Below are positions 14,686-23,235 of a stretch of DNA of 41,005 nucleotides, piece by piece. The DNA is taken from positions 1 to 41,005 of the forward strand of contig QWPJ01000023.1 in assembly GCA_003671195.1 (NCBI GenBank), in the 5' to 3' direction. The DNA is from Planctomycetota bacterium (GTDB lineage Bacteria; Planctomycetota; Planctomycetia; Pirellulales; Pirellulaceae). Both the position numbers and the translations under genes were made by a program. The notes beneath the pieces are model-generated. The model made no database searches. It was given only the letters and a program-made list of their open reading frames with translations, and was not told the DNA's origin. Numbering within the stretch: the first letter of the stretch is position 1; the number at the start of each line of letters is the position of its first letter.

Positions 14686-15768
14686 CTATAAATACTCCCG
14701 AAGCCCGAGCTCCTGAAGCTGCTTGACCACCTCGCGAACCCTCTCCTCCTCGTGCTTGGGGGCTACCAACGTCGCATCCTTGGTATGCACGACAATCACG
14801 TCTTGCATCCCGATCGTTACGACCAAATGGTTCGATTCCGTGCGAACGATCAGGTTCTTGGAATCGATCCCCAAAAAAGGCCCTTCGACGGTATTTCCAT
14901 GGGCATCGGGCTTGAGCAACCGGGACATCGCTTGCCAACTCCCTACGTCGTCCCACTGAAAAGGGGCTTCGATCACAGCCACTTTGGGATGCCTCTCCAT
15001 GACCGCATAATCGATGGATTTGCCTTGAATCGCCTCGAAATGCTCGACAAACTCCTTCCGGAAATTCGGAGTCCCAATCGCTTGGCCGATTTTTTCGATG
15101 TGTTCGAACATTTCGGGTTCATAGGATCGCAGCGCATGGAGTATGGTTTTTGCCGACCACAGGAATATCCCGCTGTTCCAATAAAAGGTCCCTGCCTGAA
15201 AGAACTCCTCGGCCAGCTCTTTTTTCGGCTTTTCCCGAAACCGTTGCACCTCAAAGGCAGCTACACCGTCGGCGCCGACCAACGCTTCCCCTCGCTCGAT
15301 GTAGCCGAAACTCTCGGCCGCATAGGAGGGTCGGATCCCAAAGGTCACGATCCGCTCGGGGTCCTGCTCGATGAGCCGCAAGCCGGCCTGGATCGCTCGG
15401 TGGAATTCGCTCTTGGGCTCAATCACATGGTCCGAAGGCATGACGATCATCATGCCGTCTTTGTCGGCAGCTTGGACCAACGACGCCGCGACTCCAATAC
15501 AAGGAGCAGTGTCCCGTTTGACAGGTTCGCCAATGATGTGCTCGATCGGTAGATCGGGCAACTGTGCGACGACCGCCTCGACCAATTGAGCGTTGGTAGC
15601 GACCAACACATGCTGACTCGATACCAATCCCGAAAGCCGATCGAAGGTCGTCTGAAGCATCGAGCGAGGACCGCCGATCTTCAAAAGCTGCTTGGGAACC
15701 TCTTGCCGGCTAGCTGGCCAAAATCGTGTGCCAGATCCCCCAGCCATAATCACTGCATGCAATGTCAT
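14686..15768 (-). CDS. manC: Mannose-1-phosphate guanylyltransferase
   Basis: A 360-residue enzyme making GDP-mannose from GTP and mannose-1-phosphate, a precursor for exopolysaccharide and glycans. The nucleotide-binding signature GGSGTRFWPAS starts at residue 10, followed by VPKQLLK, and later PSDHVI and the FRFREKP-like segment QRFREKPKKELA. The length corresponds to the single-domain form; the phosphomannose isomerase domain of the bifunctional enzyme is absent. It begins 21 bases after the UDP-sugar pyrophosphorylase gene, so the two sugar-nucleotide genes are very likely co-transcribed. The stop lies 172 bases before the PAS-GAF-REC gene. Function is well supported. Confidence 0.93.
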   Translation of the reverse strand: MTLHAVIMAGGSGTRFWPASRQEVPKQLLKIGGPRSMLQTTFDRLSGLVSSQHVLVATNAQLVEAVVAQLPDLPIEHIIGEPVKRDTAPCIGVAASLVQAADKDGMMIVMPSDHVIEPKSEFHRAIQAGLRLIEQDPERIVTFGIRPSYAAESFGYIERGEALVGADGVAAFEVQRFREKPKKELAEEFFQAGTFYWNSGIFLWSAKTILHALRSYEPEMFEHIEKIGQAIGTPNFRKEFVEHFEAIQGKSIDYAVMERHPKVAVIEAPFQWDDVGSWQAMSRLLKPDAHGNTVEGPFLGIDSKNLIVRTESNHLVVTIGMQDVIVVHTKDATLVAPKHEEERVREVVKQLQELGLREYL

Positions 15769-15789
15769 CTTATTGAACCCATTCCAAAA

Positions 15790-17229
15790 TCAAGTAAAAA
15801 ACGTATCCGATTGGAGTCTAGCGGACTGTTGAAACCTAGCTTGGACCTCCTGCTCGTCCCAAGCCCACATGGGATGGATTTCGACCGAGCAACCTTCATC
15901 GAGCTCAACCCCAGCACTCCGAAGCCATCGGCGATGAAGGTCCACCAAGGCCGCTTTGCACGTCTCTGGCGTATCGCTGGCCGATCCTGTCGCGTTCTTG
16001 ACCGGAGCGAAAGATTCCGAAGCCAACGACTCAACAACCAAAGACTTGCTCGCGGCCGGCAACAAATCAAACACGAATCGCTCAAGCTTGATCGCATTGG
16101 GTTTTTCCGGAACGTGCGTTCTCCCAAACGCATCGACGTATCCAACCGTCTTGTGCGCGCGATGAAACGGTAAGGCTTGTGCGCTGTGTCGGCACTGCTG
16201 AAGGAAGTCGACGTCGAACACATGCACGGCGATGTTCCCTGCCCAAAGCTTCAGCGAACCATCGGGATTGGTTTGCATGGCTACCTGCTCGGGCAAATCG
16301 CTGTACTCGATGATCTGTGTTTTACCCTCAAGCTTGACCACGTTGCCAACCTTCTCGGTCGCAAACCGTTTTTCGACAACCTGCGTGGTCGCTTGGGATC
16401 CGGCCAATCGATGCAACCCGATGAGCAATGGGTCGCACGCACGGACTAGTGGATTGTCGACCTGCGCATAAAACAAATGCTTGATGCCACGCTGCTCGGC
16501 ACTCTCAAACCAACCGGTTTTCGCCAAAGCCCGGACAATCCCTCCGTGGCCGTCAGGACTCAAAGCAATGCTCGAAGTCGATTCCATCAGAATCCGACCC
16601 GTCTTGGCATCCACCGCCGGCATGGTGCCTTGCTGAAAAATCATCAACTCTTGATCGCTGAGCCCCAAGTTCCCTCGCTTGGCAAAGTACTCTCGTGTCG
16701 GCCCATCGGTCGATGGGCCGGTCATGATGAGCAACGGAATCGATACGCCAAATTTTTTCATCGCCCCGCGAAGCGAGTCGACATGCATCTGAAAAAGCGT
16801 GCGTCCCGATACCGGACCAATCGAATACATACCCTTGGGCTGATCAAATCCCAATCGTGTTCCCTGACCTCCAGCGACCAGGACCATCGCAACCTCACCA
16901 GCAGATATCGCCCGCGACCCTTCCAAGTTCGCCTCGGCAAGCAACTGCGGTGTTCTCTCAGAGAGCCGAACGGCCTCGGGAGGTTCGGCCATGTAAGCCA
17001 ACTGGCTCGTTCCGCAAACGGATTGAGCCAAACCTTCCTCTGAGCCGACCTGAGAACCAGGCGGTGAGCTGAACTCACGCCTGAGCCCTTCAAAATCGAT
17101 CTGCGAAATCTGTTCGTAGAGCCCCTGGCGCTGGGACTCATCAAGGTTGTCCCAATGCGCGAACAAATAATGATGCTCCGAAGGACACAACGAGCCAAGC
17201 GTCTGGAGCCTTAGATCACTCTGAGACAT
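15790..17229 (-). CDS. UDP-sugar (UDP-GlcNAc/UDP-glucose) pyrophosphorylase, UDPGP family
   Basis: A 479-residue nucleotidyltransferase of the eukaryote-like UDPGP family. The signature GGQGTRLGFDQPKG lies at about 120-133, followed by PLLIMTGPSTD and the substrate loop GHGGIVRALAKTG. The later segment VDNPLVRACDP holds the region that binds the sugar phosphate. The overall pattern is closest to UAP1-like UDP-N-acetylhexosamine pyrophosphorylases, but sugar specificity cannot be fixed from sequence. It starts only 2 bases after the FKBP-isomerase stop and precedes the guanylyltransferase by 21 bases, placing UDP- and GDP-sugar synthesis in one transcript. Confidence 0.9.
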   Translation of the reverse strand: MSQSDLRLQTLGSLCPSEHHYLFAHWDNLDESQRQGLYEQISQIDFEGLRREFSSPPGSQVGSEEGLAQSVCGTSQLAYMAEPPEAVRLSERTPQLLAEANLEGSRAISAGEVAMVLVAGGQGTRLGFDQPKGMYSIGPVSGRTLFQMHVDSLRGAMKKFGVSIPLLIMTGPSTDGPTREYFAKRGNLGLSDQELMIFQQGTMPAVDAKTGRILMESTSSIALSPDGHGGIVRALAKTGWFESAEQRGIKHLFYAQVDNPLVRACDPLLIGLHRLAGSQATTQVVEKRFATEKVGNVVKLEGKTQIIEYSDLPEQVAMQTNPDGSLKLWAGNIAVHVFDVDFLQQCRHSAQALPFHRAHKTVGYVDAFGRTHVPEKPNAIKLERFVFDLLPAASKSLVVESLASESFAPVKNATGSASDTPETCKAALVDLHRRWLRSAGVELDEGCSVEIHPMWAWDEQEVQARFQQSARLQSDTFFT

Positions 17230-17231
17230 CG

Positions 17232-17984
17232 CTACTTGACGTCGAGCAATTCGACTTCGAATACCAACAACTCGTTAGGCCCAATGTCGGCCCCAGCTCC
17301 ACGCTCGCCATAGGCCAGCCCGGGCGGAATGAACAGCTTCCACTTGTCCCCTACCTTCATCCGTTGCAACGCCTCGGTCCATCCTGGAATCACTCCATTG
17401 ACAGGAAACTCAATAGGCTCTCCACGGGCAATCGAACTATCGAAAACCTTGCCGTTGAGCAACTTGCCTTCGTAGTGAACCTTCACCGTGCTTGTCAACG
17501 TCGGGGTCTTGCCCTTACCAGCCTGAAGCGAAAGGTATTGCAGGCCCGACTTGGTCGTCTGCACCCCCTCTTTGTCCTTGTTGGCCTTGAGATATTCATT
17601 GGCCTTCTCAAGATTCTTGCGGCTCTTGTCGATCATCCTTGCCTTGACCCGCTCCTGCAACCCAGTCATCGCCTGTTGGATCTGCTGCTCGTTGAGCTTG
17701 CCCTTTTCCGCGAGCCCATCGGTAAATCCAAGCATCAATTCCTGAATGTCAAAGTCCTCAAGACCCAGGCCGCTCGAGGCCATGTCCTTACCCACTTGAA
17801 ATCCTAATGCATAGCTTTTGGGATCTTTCAAACCGGTGTCTCCTTGAGCTGGCACGATGACCTTTGGTGTTTCTTGAGCAACAATGAAATTCGAAGCACT
17901 TACGATAAATAAAGCGGCAAACGATCCGAGCACACTGGCTCGAATCATGCGGGCTTGATTGCGATTCAAAAGCATGACTTGCAT
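17232..17984 (-). CDS. Exported FKBP-type peptidyl-prolyl isomerase (FkpA/Mip-like)
   Basis: A 250-residue folding helper. A signal peptide (about 1-36) is followed by an FKBP N-terminal dimerisation helix region (YALGFQVGKDMASSG, then a long charged helix), and a C-terminal FKBP domain at ~160-250. Conserved ligand-pocket residues appear in VHYEGKL, GKVFDSS, VIPGWTEAL and PPGLAYGERG. This is the layout of periplasmic FkpA and Mip. The ATG at 17984 has GGAAGGAAACC before it. It heads the minus-strand run with the UDPGP and manC genes. The region up to the divergent dehydrogenase gene (17985-18142) must hold promoters for both; no exact boxes were assigned. Confidence 0.93.
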   Translation of the reverse strand: MQVMLLNRNQARMIRASVLGSFAALFIVSASNFIVAQETPKVIVPAQGDTGLKDPKSYALGFQVGKDMASSGLGLEDFDIQELMLGFTDGLAEKGKLNEQQIQQAMTGLQERVKARMIDKSRKNLEKANEYLKANKDKEGVQTTKSGLQYLSLQAGKGKTPTLTSTVKVHYEGKLLNGKVFDSSIARGEPIEFPVNGVIPGWTEALQRMKVGDKWKLFIPPGLAYGERGAGADIGPNELLVFEVELLDVK

Positions 17985-18142
17985 GGTTTCCTTCCACCGA
18001 TGGATTACAATGGCTCGGGCCGCGTTCCATGTTCTGGAAAACCCGCGATTCCCTCAGATAAAAGACTAGCCGACCAAGCCCATTTTTTATAGACCATTCC
18101 TATCAAAATCAGCTCGATAAGCCATCGAAAGGCATTGAAATC

Positions 18143-19174
18143 GTGAAGGCTCTCCTACTGACCGAAGTAAAAAAACTCCAAGTCGTCGAAATGCCCGATC
18201 CGACCTGCGGACCGGGCGACCTACTGGTCCGAGTCAAAGCCTGCGGTATCTGCGGCAGCGATATCCACGGTTTTGACGGGAGCTCCGGTCGACGGATCCC
18301 CCCCCTGGTCATGGGACACGAAGCCGCAGGCATCGTCCAAGCCGTCGGCCAAGACGTTCGAGGCTTCCGTGTCGGTGACCGCGTTACCTTCGACTCGACC
18401 GTCTCGTGCGGTTCTTGCCACTATTGCCGAAAAGGCTCCATCAACCTCTGCGAAAACCGCCAAGTCCTAGGGGTCTCGTGCAACGAATTTCGCCGACAAG
18501 GCGCCTTCGCCGAACTCGTTACCGTCCCCCAAAATATCGCTTACCCTATCCCCGACTCCCTACCCTTCGAACACGCTGCGATGATCGAAGCAGTCTCCAT
18601 CGCCGTCCACGCCACAAACCGTACTCCTCGATCGATCGGCGGGTCGGTCGTCGTCGTCGGTGCAGGTATGATCGGACTGCTGTGCATCCAAACCCTCAAA
18701 ATTGCAGGCTTCTCCAAAATCATCGCCGTCGATCTCGAAGATGAAAAACTCCAACTCGCCAAAACCCTCGGCGCAACACACACCGTCAACGCCCGGACCG
18801 AGGACCCCGTAAACGCAGTCCTAAATTGGACCAATCAACGCGGAGCCGATGCAGCCATGGAAGTCGTCGGAGCTAACAAACCCGTCAGCACGTGCTTCCA
18901 AGTCGTACGAAGAGGCGGCTCGGTCACCCTCGTCGGAAACCTCACTCCAAGCGTCGAACTGCCCCTCCAGACCGTCGTCACCCGAGAACTGTCTATCTAC
19001 GGATCCTGCGCCTCCAACGGCGAAATCCCTCAATGCATCGAACTGCTCGCCTCGGGTGCAATCCAAGTCGCTCCACTGATCACCGCTACGACCGACCTCG
19101 AAAACACCCCCAATTGGTTCGATCGCCTCTACGCTGGCGAAAAAGGTGCCATGAAGGTCATCGTGAAGCCCTGA
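18143..19174 (+). CDS. Zinc-dependent alcohol/polyol dehydrogenase (MDR family)
   Basis: A 343-residue NAD(P)-dependent oxidoreductase of the sorbitol/threonine-dehydrogenase type. The catalytic zinc site uses Cys37 (GICGSD) and His59-Glu60 (MGHEAAG). The structural zinc loop has Cys89, Cys92, Cys95 and Cys103. The Rossmann motif VVVVGAGMIGL starts at about 169, followed by an Asp in AVDLEDEKL, which favours NAD over NADP. It starts with GTG, with GAAAGG about 11 bases upstream. It stands alone on the plus strand, divergent from the FKBP gene and converging on pheT 11 bases away. Substrate cannot be predicted. Confidence 0.92.
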   Translation: MKALLLTEVKKLQVVEMPDPTCGPGDLLVRVKACGICGSDIHGFDGSSGRRIPPLVMGHEAAGIVQAVGQDVRGFRVGDRVTFDSTVSCGSCHYCRKGSINLCENRQVLGVSCNEFRRQGAFAELVTVPQNIAYPIPDSLPFEHAAMIEAVSIAVHATNRTPRSIGGSVVVVGAGMIGLLCIQTLKIAGFSKIIAVDLEDEKLQLAKTLGATHTVNARTEDPVNAVLNWTNQRGADAAMEVVGANKPVSTCFQVVRRGGSVTLVGNLTPSVELPLQTVVTRELSIYGSCASNGEIPQCIELLASGAIQVAPLITATTDLENTPNWFDRLYAGEKGAMKVIVKP

Positions 19175-19185
19175 TCTAACCTGAT

Positions 19186-21222
19186 CTAACCGGCCAGAAG
19201 CTTAGCGCCCCGCTGCGCCTCGCACGCAGATACCACACGCGATACGACCGCGTCGGCCTGCTCACCCTTGAGCGTCTCGCTGTCGCTCTGGATCGTCAAG
19301 GTCAGTAGCACACGCTTCTTGCCCTGGCCATCTCGCTTGGTGTCCCGGTAAATCTCTCGAAACACCACCTCTTTGCAAAGCTCACCGGCCGACTGCTCAA
19401 TCGTCGAAAGGATCTGACCCCACAAAACGCCCTCGTCGACGATAAAGTTCAAGTCCCGGAGAATCGCCGGATAAGGGCTCAACGTCCGAAGCTTCGGCAC
19501 CGATCGGGCCGAGGCGAGCAAGAGGTCCAAGTCCAATTCACCTAGAGCCACAGGTCCGTCAACCTTATTCGCCTGAGCCAGCGAGCGACTCAAGGATCCG
19601 ACCCAAGCGATCATCGAGCCTTGAAGGAACCAAGCGATCGAACTCCCCTTGTCCAAGAAATCGAAATCGACCATCCGCTCCTCGAGCTCAGGACCCTCTT
19701 GGCCCCAAATACGATCGATCATCTCCTCGAAAACCCCACGCACAAGCCGAGGCTCCGACTCAGCAATGCAACCGAAATTGTACTGCTCCTTAGGAAGCTG
19801 ATCACCGCGAAGCTGTTCCGTTTGCGACAAGTAAACATTCGCCGTCTCGAACAACCGTACGTCTCGGTTCGACTGCGATTGGTTGTGAAGCCTCGCTGCG
19901 ATCAAACTCGGAATCAACGAACGCCGCAGATGGCTAGCTCCCTCGAGCAATGGGACCGAGGTCCCAAGCGGATCTTGAACCGTCCAAGGCGAAATCCGAT
20001 CGATAGCCGCTTTGCCAATCAAACTTGGATTGAGCGTCTCGCTAAACCCCGACGCACATGCGATCGATCGGACCGTGTGCATCATCGTGTCCTTCGGACG
20101 AGCCGCCGAGGCGACCATCGGCACCATCGCATCCTCCGGAATCGCCTCGTAACCATGCACCCTGGCTATCTCCTCGATCAAGTCGATCTCGCGAGTCAGA
20201 TCCTGACGAAACGACGGTGGAACTGCCACTAGCGATTCTTGTTCGGTCTCGAGCGAACAACCGAGCCGACTGAGGATGTCCTGACAACGCTCCCAAGGCA
20301 CCTCGATCCCAAGCACTCGGGTGATCCTCGAACGCCTCAACGGGATCCTCGATGACACCTTCGGCTCCGCACCGGTGTCGATCCATCCATCGAGCAATTG
20401 ACCACCAGCGAACTGAAGGATCCATTGGCAGCATCGACGCGATGCGAAATCCAATCCCTGTGGATCGATGCGACGCTCGAAACGATGCGAAGAAGGGGAA
20501 TGCAACTTGAGCCTTCGCGCCGTCCTGCGAATCGCCATCGGCTCAAAAGATGCCGCTTCGATCAGCAAATCAACCGTCGTTTCGGAAACTTCACTGTCCG
20601 AGCCACCCATCACCCCACCGAGCGCCAAGGCGGACCTGCTATCCCCGATGACGACCATCTGAGGGTCAAGCACATAGCTTCGATGATCGATCGCTTTGAA
20701 ATTCTCCTTCTGAGCCGCAGGTCGGACCACGACCCGATTCGAGGCAATGCGATTCAAATCGAAAGCATGCAAAGGCTGCCCGCACTCCATCATCACATAG
20801 TTGGTCGCATCGACGACATTGTTGATCGGTCGAATCCCAATCGTTCGCAATCGCTTAGCAAACCACTCAGGACTAGGACCGATCTTGACCCCGCGAATCA
20901 CCCGCGCGGTGTACCTAGGACAAGCCTCCGGAAAAAGATTCTCGACCTCAAGCACCTCATGCACCGATTGCTTGCTCGTAGGTAAATCCACCGCCGGTAT
21001 CTTCAATGCAAGAGAATACAAAACGGCCGCTTCGCGCGCAATGCCAATATGACCTAAACAGTCTGCGCGGTTGCTCGTGACCTCCAGATCGATCACCGGG
21101 ACCCCTTCGACCCACTCGGTACTCTCGTGGTTGAGCCCCGACAACGCCCAGCGATCCACGACCTGATCGATCGGCGCATCGAGCGTTACATAATCAGCGA
21201 GCCATTCCCAAGATATCAACAT
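19186..21222 (-). CDS. pheT: Phenylalanyl-tRNA synthetase beta subunit, short form
   Basis: The beta subunit of the enzyme that charges tRNA-Phe. At 678 residues it is clearly shorter than the usual ~800. The sequence goes from MLISWEWLADYVTLD directly through VTSNRADCLGHIGIARE (start of B1 core) to the B3/4 domain (RYTARVI, GIRPINNVVDATNYVM, HAFD), with no EMAP-II/OB tRNA-binding domain between. B5 and the inactive synthetase-like core follow. The C-terminal FDX-ACB anticodon-binding domain is present (LSPYPAILRDLNFIVDEG to the end). It is last in the rpmI-rplT-pheS-pheT run, 19 bases after pheS, and converges on the dehydrogenase gene. Confidence 0.96.
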   Translation of the reverse strand: MLISWEWLADYVTLDAPIDQVVDRWALSGLNHESTEWVEGVPVIDLEVTSNRADCLGHIGIAREAAVLYSLALKIPAVDLPTSKQSVHEVLEVENLFPEACPRYTARVIRGVKIGPSPEWFAKRLRTIGIRPINNVVDATNYVMMECGQPLHAFDLNRIASNRVVVRPAAQKENFKAIDHRSYVLDPQMVVIGDSRSALALGGVMGGSDSEVSETTVDLLIEAASFEPMAIRRTARRLKLHSPSSHRFERRIDPQGLDFASRRCCQWILQFAGGQLLDGWIDTGAEPKVSSRIPLRRSRITRVLGIEVPWERCQDILSRLGCSLETEQESLVAVPPSFRQDLTREIDLIEEIARVHGYEAIPEDAMVPMVASAARPKDTMMHTVRSIACASGFSETLNPSLIGKAAIDRISPWTVQDPLGTSVPLLEGASHLRRSLIPSLIAARLHNQSQSNRDVRLFETANVYLSQTEQLRGDQLPKEQYNFGCIAESEPRLVRGVFEEMIDRIWGQEGPELEERMVDFDFLDKGSSIAWFLQGSMIAWVGSLSRSLAQANKVDGPVALGELDLDLLLASARSVPKLRTLSPYPAILRDLNFIVDEGVLWGQILSTIEQSAGELCKEVVFREIYRDTKRDGQGKKRVLLTLTIQSDSETLKGEQADAVVSRVVSACEAQRGAKLLAG

Positions 21223-21241
21223 GTCTCAACCCGCTTAGCGA

Positions 21242-22285
21242 TCAGGTAGCAAACTGGCGCAGGAAACGAACATCACTGCGGTACAAGTCCCGAATATCGG
21301 TAATCCCAAAGCGTCGCATGCACAAGCGTTCGACCCCTAAGCCGAAGGCAAAGCCCGACCAAACCTCGGGGTCGATCCCTACGGCTTGAAACACATTCGG
21401 ATCGACCATCCCCGCTCCGCCAAACTCGATCCATTGCCCATTCCACCAATAATCGACCTCGACGCTCGGCTCAGTGAAAGGAAAAAACGAGGGGCGAAAT
21501 CGTATGTTGACATCGCCACCGAGATAGCTCGTAGCGAACAATCGCAAAACACTCTTGAGCTGCGCCATCGTCACGTTGCGATCGACCCACAAACCTTCCA
21601 TTTGATGGAACATAGGGAAGTGCGTCGCGTCGGGCGCATCGGGACGGTATACCCGACCGAGCGATATGATCCGCAACGGGAGCGATTGTGTCTCCATGAC
21701 CCGGATCTGGACGGTACTGGTCTGGCTGCGGAGCAACCGCGCCGGCTGGGTCGTTTGGGCTGCAGGATCCGAGGACTTCGCTGTCGCCAAATAGAAATTA
21801 TCCAATGGATCCCGCGCCGGATGGTCCTCGGGAATGTTCAAAGCCACGAAGTTATGCCAGGGATCCTCGATCTCTGGCCCCTCAGTGACGTTGAACCCCA
21901 AGCGGCCCATGATCTCCTTGAGATGCTCGAGCGATTGGGTGATCGGATGGATCGTCCCTAACCTTGGTCGAAGCCCAGGGAGGGTCGGATCGAAGGCCGG
22001 TCCAGCGGATTCTTGCTGGCTCGAACCGCCGAGCCTCTGTGCGGCTTGCTCCAACGCTCCTTCGATTCCGTCGCGGACCTCGTTGAATCGCTTGCCCGCT
22101 GCAGGCTTGTCCTTGACCTCAATGCCCGCGAGCATTTTCTGAATCGATTTGAGCTCGCCGTTTTTAGCGCCGGTGTATTTGACCCGGAGCTGCTCGAGGG
22201 CCTCGGCGCTATCGACGGTCTCTAAGCACGCTCGAGCCTCGCCGAGCATGCTGTCTAATGCAGTGAGAAATTGATCCAGCGCCAT
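21242..22285 (-). CDS. pheS: Phenylalanyl-tRNA synthetase alpha subunit
   Basis: A 347-residue catalytic subunit of phenylalanyl-tRNA synthetase (class II). The N-terminal coiled-coil, which contacts tRNA-Phe, is followed by the class II core from about residue 110: HPITQSLEHLKEIMGRLGF, then GPEIEDPWHNFVALNIPEDHPAR. Motif 2 is at HFPMFHQMEGLWVD, and motif 3 at GLGVERLCMRRFGI near the C-terminus. Length is normal. It lies 17 bases after rplT and 19 bases before pheT, an arrangement in keeping with balanced alpha2-beta2 synthesis. Confidence 0.97.
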   Translation of the reverse strand: MALDQFLTALDSMLGEARACLETVDSAEALEQLRVKYTGAKNGELKSIQKMLAGIEVKDKPAAGKRFNEVRDGIEGALEQAAQRLGGSSQQESAGPAFDPTLPGLRPRLGTIHPITQSLEHLKEIMGRLGFNVTEGPEIEDPWHNFVALNIPEDHPARDPLDNFYLATAKSSDPAAQTTQPARLLRSQTSTVQIRVMETQSLPLRIISLGRVYRPDAPDATHFPMFHQMEGLWVDRNVTMAQLKSVLRLFATSYLGGDVNIRFRPSFFPFTEPSVEVDYWWNGQWIEFGGAGMVDPNVFQAVGIDPEVWSGFAFGLGVERLCMRRFGITDIRDLYRSDVRFLRQFAT

Positions 22286-22302
22286 AGAGTCCGCCGGTGG
22301 TC

Positions 22303-22668
22303 TTAAGCCGATTTCTTGGCCAATGCTGCCCTGACGGCCACGACGACGACTTCAAAGCCGCTCGGATCGTGGATCGCCATCTCGGAGAGCTGCTTGCGAT
22401 CGAGTTCGATGTTGGCCAAGTTCAGACCGTTGATGAATTGGCTGTATCGGATGCCATGCAGACGAGCCGCTGCGTTGAGTCGGGTTATCCACAGGCGGCG
22501 GAAATCGCGGCGACGACGACGACGGTCACGGTAAGCAAACCGGCCTGCTCGCACCAAGTTTTCCTTGGCGGTCCTGTATAGCCTGCGTCGGCCGCCGACG
22601 TATCCCTCGGCGCGTTGAAACATCCGCCTTTTGGCCTGACGGCGTGCTGAACCCTTACGTGTTCTCAT
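22303..22668 (-). CDS. rplT: Ribosomal protein L20
   Basis: A 121-residue, very basic protein of the large subunit, needed early in 50S assembly. It opens MRTRKGSARRQAKRRMF, then GYVGGRRRLYRTAKENL, followed by the compact C-terminal domain (LWITRLNAAARLHGIRYSQF). In other bacteria L20 represses its own operon by binding a leader or intergenic RNA; the 139-nt gap before this gene carries suitable hairpins. It sits between rpmI and pheS. Confidence 0.97.
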   Translation of the reverse strand: MRTRKGSARRQAKRRMFQRAEGYVGGRRRLYRTAKENLVRAGRFAYRDRRRRRRDFRRLWITRLNAAARLHGIRYSQFINGLNLANIELDRKQLSEMAIHDPSGFEVVVVAVRAALAKKSA

Positions 22669-22721
22669 CGAAAATCACTATCCGATCGATTGGAGCCACT
22701 CAGGTCACCGCGATTGGTTTT

Positions 22722-22757
22722 TCTGCTCTAGAGCAGACCTCCCGCCGGCCTGACGGG
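22722..22757 (-). promoter_or_regulatory. Tandem hairpins between rpmI and rplT
   Basis: The perfect 16-bp palindrome TCTGCTCTAGAGCAGA (22722-22737) is followed, to 22757, by a second stem formed by CCCG and CGGG arms (22741-22757). They lie in the 139-nt gap between two co-directional ribosomal protein genes, where L20-dependent control is known in other phyla. No match to a known L20 leader fold was demonstrated. Confidence 0.35.
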
Positions 22758-22807
22758 AATGACGCGCGATTGTTAATACCCAGGGGCTTGGTACTTGGAA
22801 AAGGCCG

Positions 22808-23011
22808 TTAGTAACTGTTGCCGCGCAAGGCATCGACGATCGCGCGGGTCATGCTCGGCTCGAGCACTCGGGTGCCTCGCAACTGACGAATCTTCTTGGC
22901 AGGCTTGCTGATCGCCAAGTGGCTCGTTCCGCACTTGCGATGCTTAACCTTGCCAGTTGCCGTCAGGCGAAAGCGTTTCTTGGTCGACTTGTGTGTTTTT
23001 TGTTTGGTCAT
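22808..23011 (-). CDS. rpmI: Ribosomal protein L35
   Basis: A 67-residue basic protein starting MTKQKTHKSTKKRFRLTATG, then KVKHRKCGTSHLAISK, the family's usual opening and length. The frame is open further upstream (to 23164), but that extension has no L35 similarity, so ATG 23011 is chosen. AGGTTCG lies about 10-12 bases upstream. It heads the rpmI-rplT-pheS-pheT run. infC, which precedes rpmI in most bacteria, is not found: upstream is only a 224-nt gap and an exporter gene. Confidence 0.95.
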   Translation of the reverse strand: MTKQKTHKSTKKRFRLTATGKVKHRKCGTSHLAISKPAKKIRQLRGTRVLEPSMTRAIVDALRGNSY

Positions 23012-23203
23012 GGCGAAACGAACCTGTTGGCTTAGTTTGAACCGTTTGGCTGCTTGGTTACCGATGGAATGCTCGAAATCGTCGGGGTGACTGGGAATCC
23101 AGGCCTCGCCGAGCCGCAATTCCTGCGGGGGCAAAAGTGTAACGGGAATCGTGGGAAGATCCAAGGGGAAAAAAAGGGAAAGCTAGGGATCTTCTAGCGT
23201 TTC

Positions 23204-23232
23204 GGGAGCGGGGGCTCGAGACCCCCGCCTCC
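23204..23232 (-). terminator. Strong GC hairpin after the MMPL exporter gene
   Basis: GCGGGGG (23208-23214) and CCCCCGC (23222-23228) form a perfect stem with a 7-nt loop, extended by GGGA/TCCC outside with one bulged base. It stands just after the exporter's stop (23236-23238) and before the ribosomal operon. There is no clear U-run, so it is terminator-like and not a textbook intrinsic terminator. Confidence 0.45.
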
Positions 23233-23235
23233 CCT

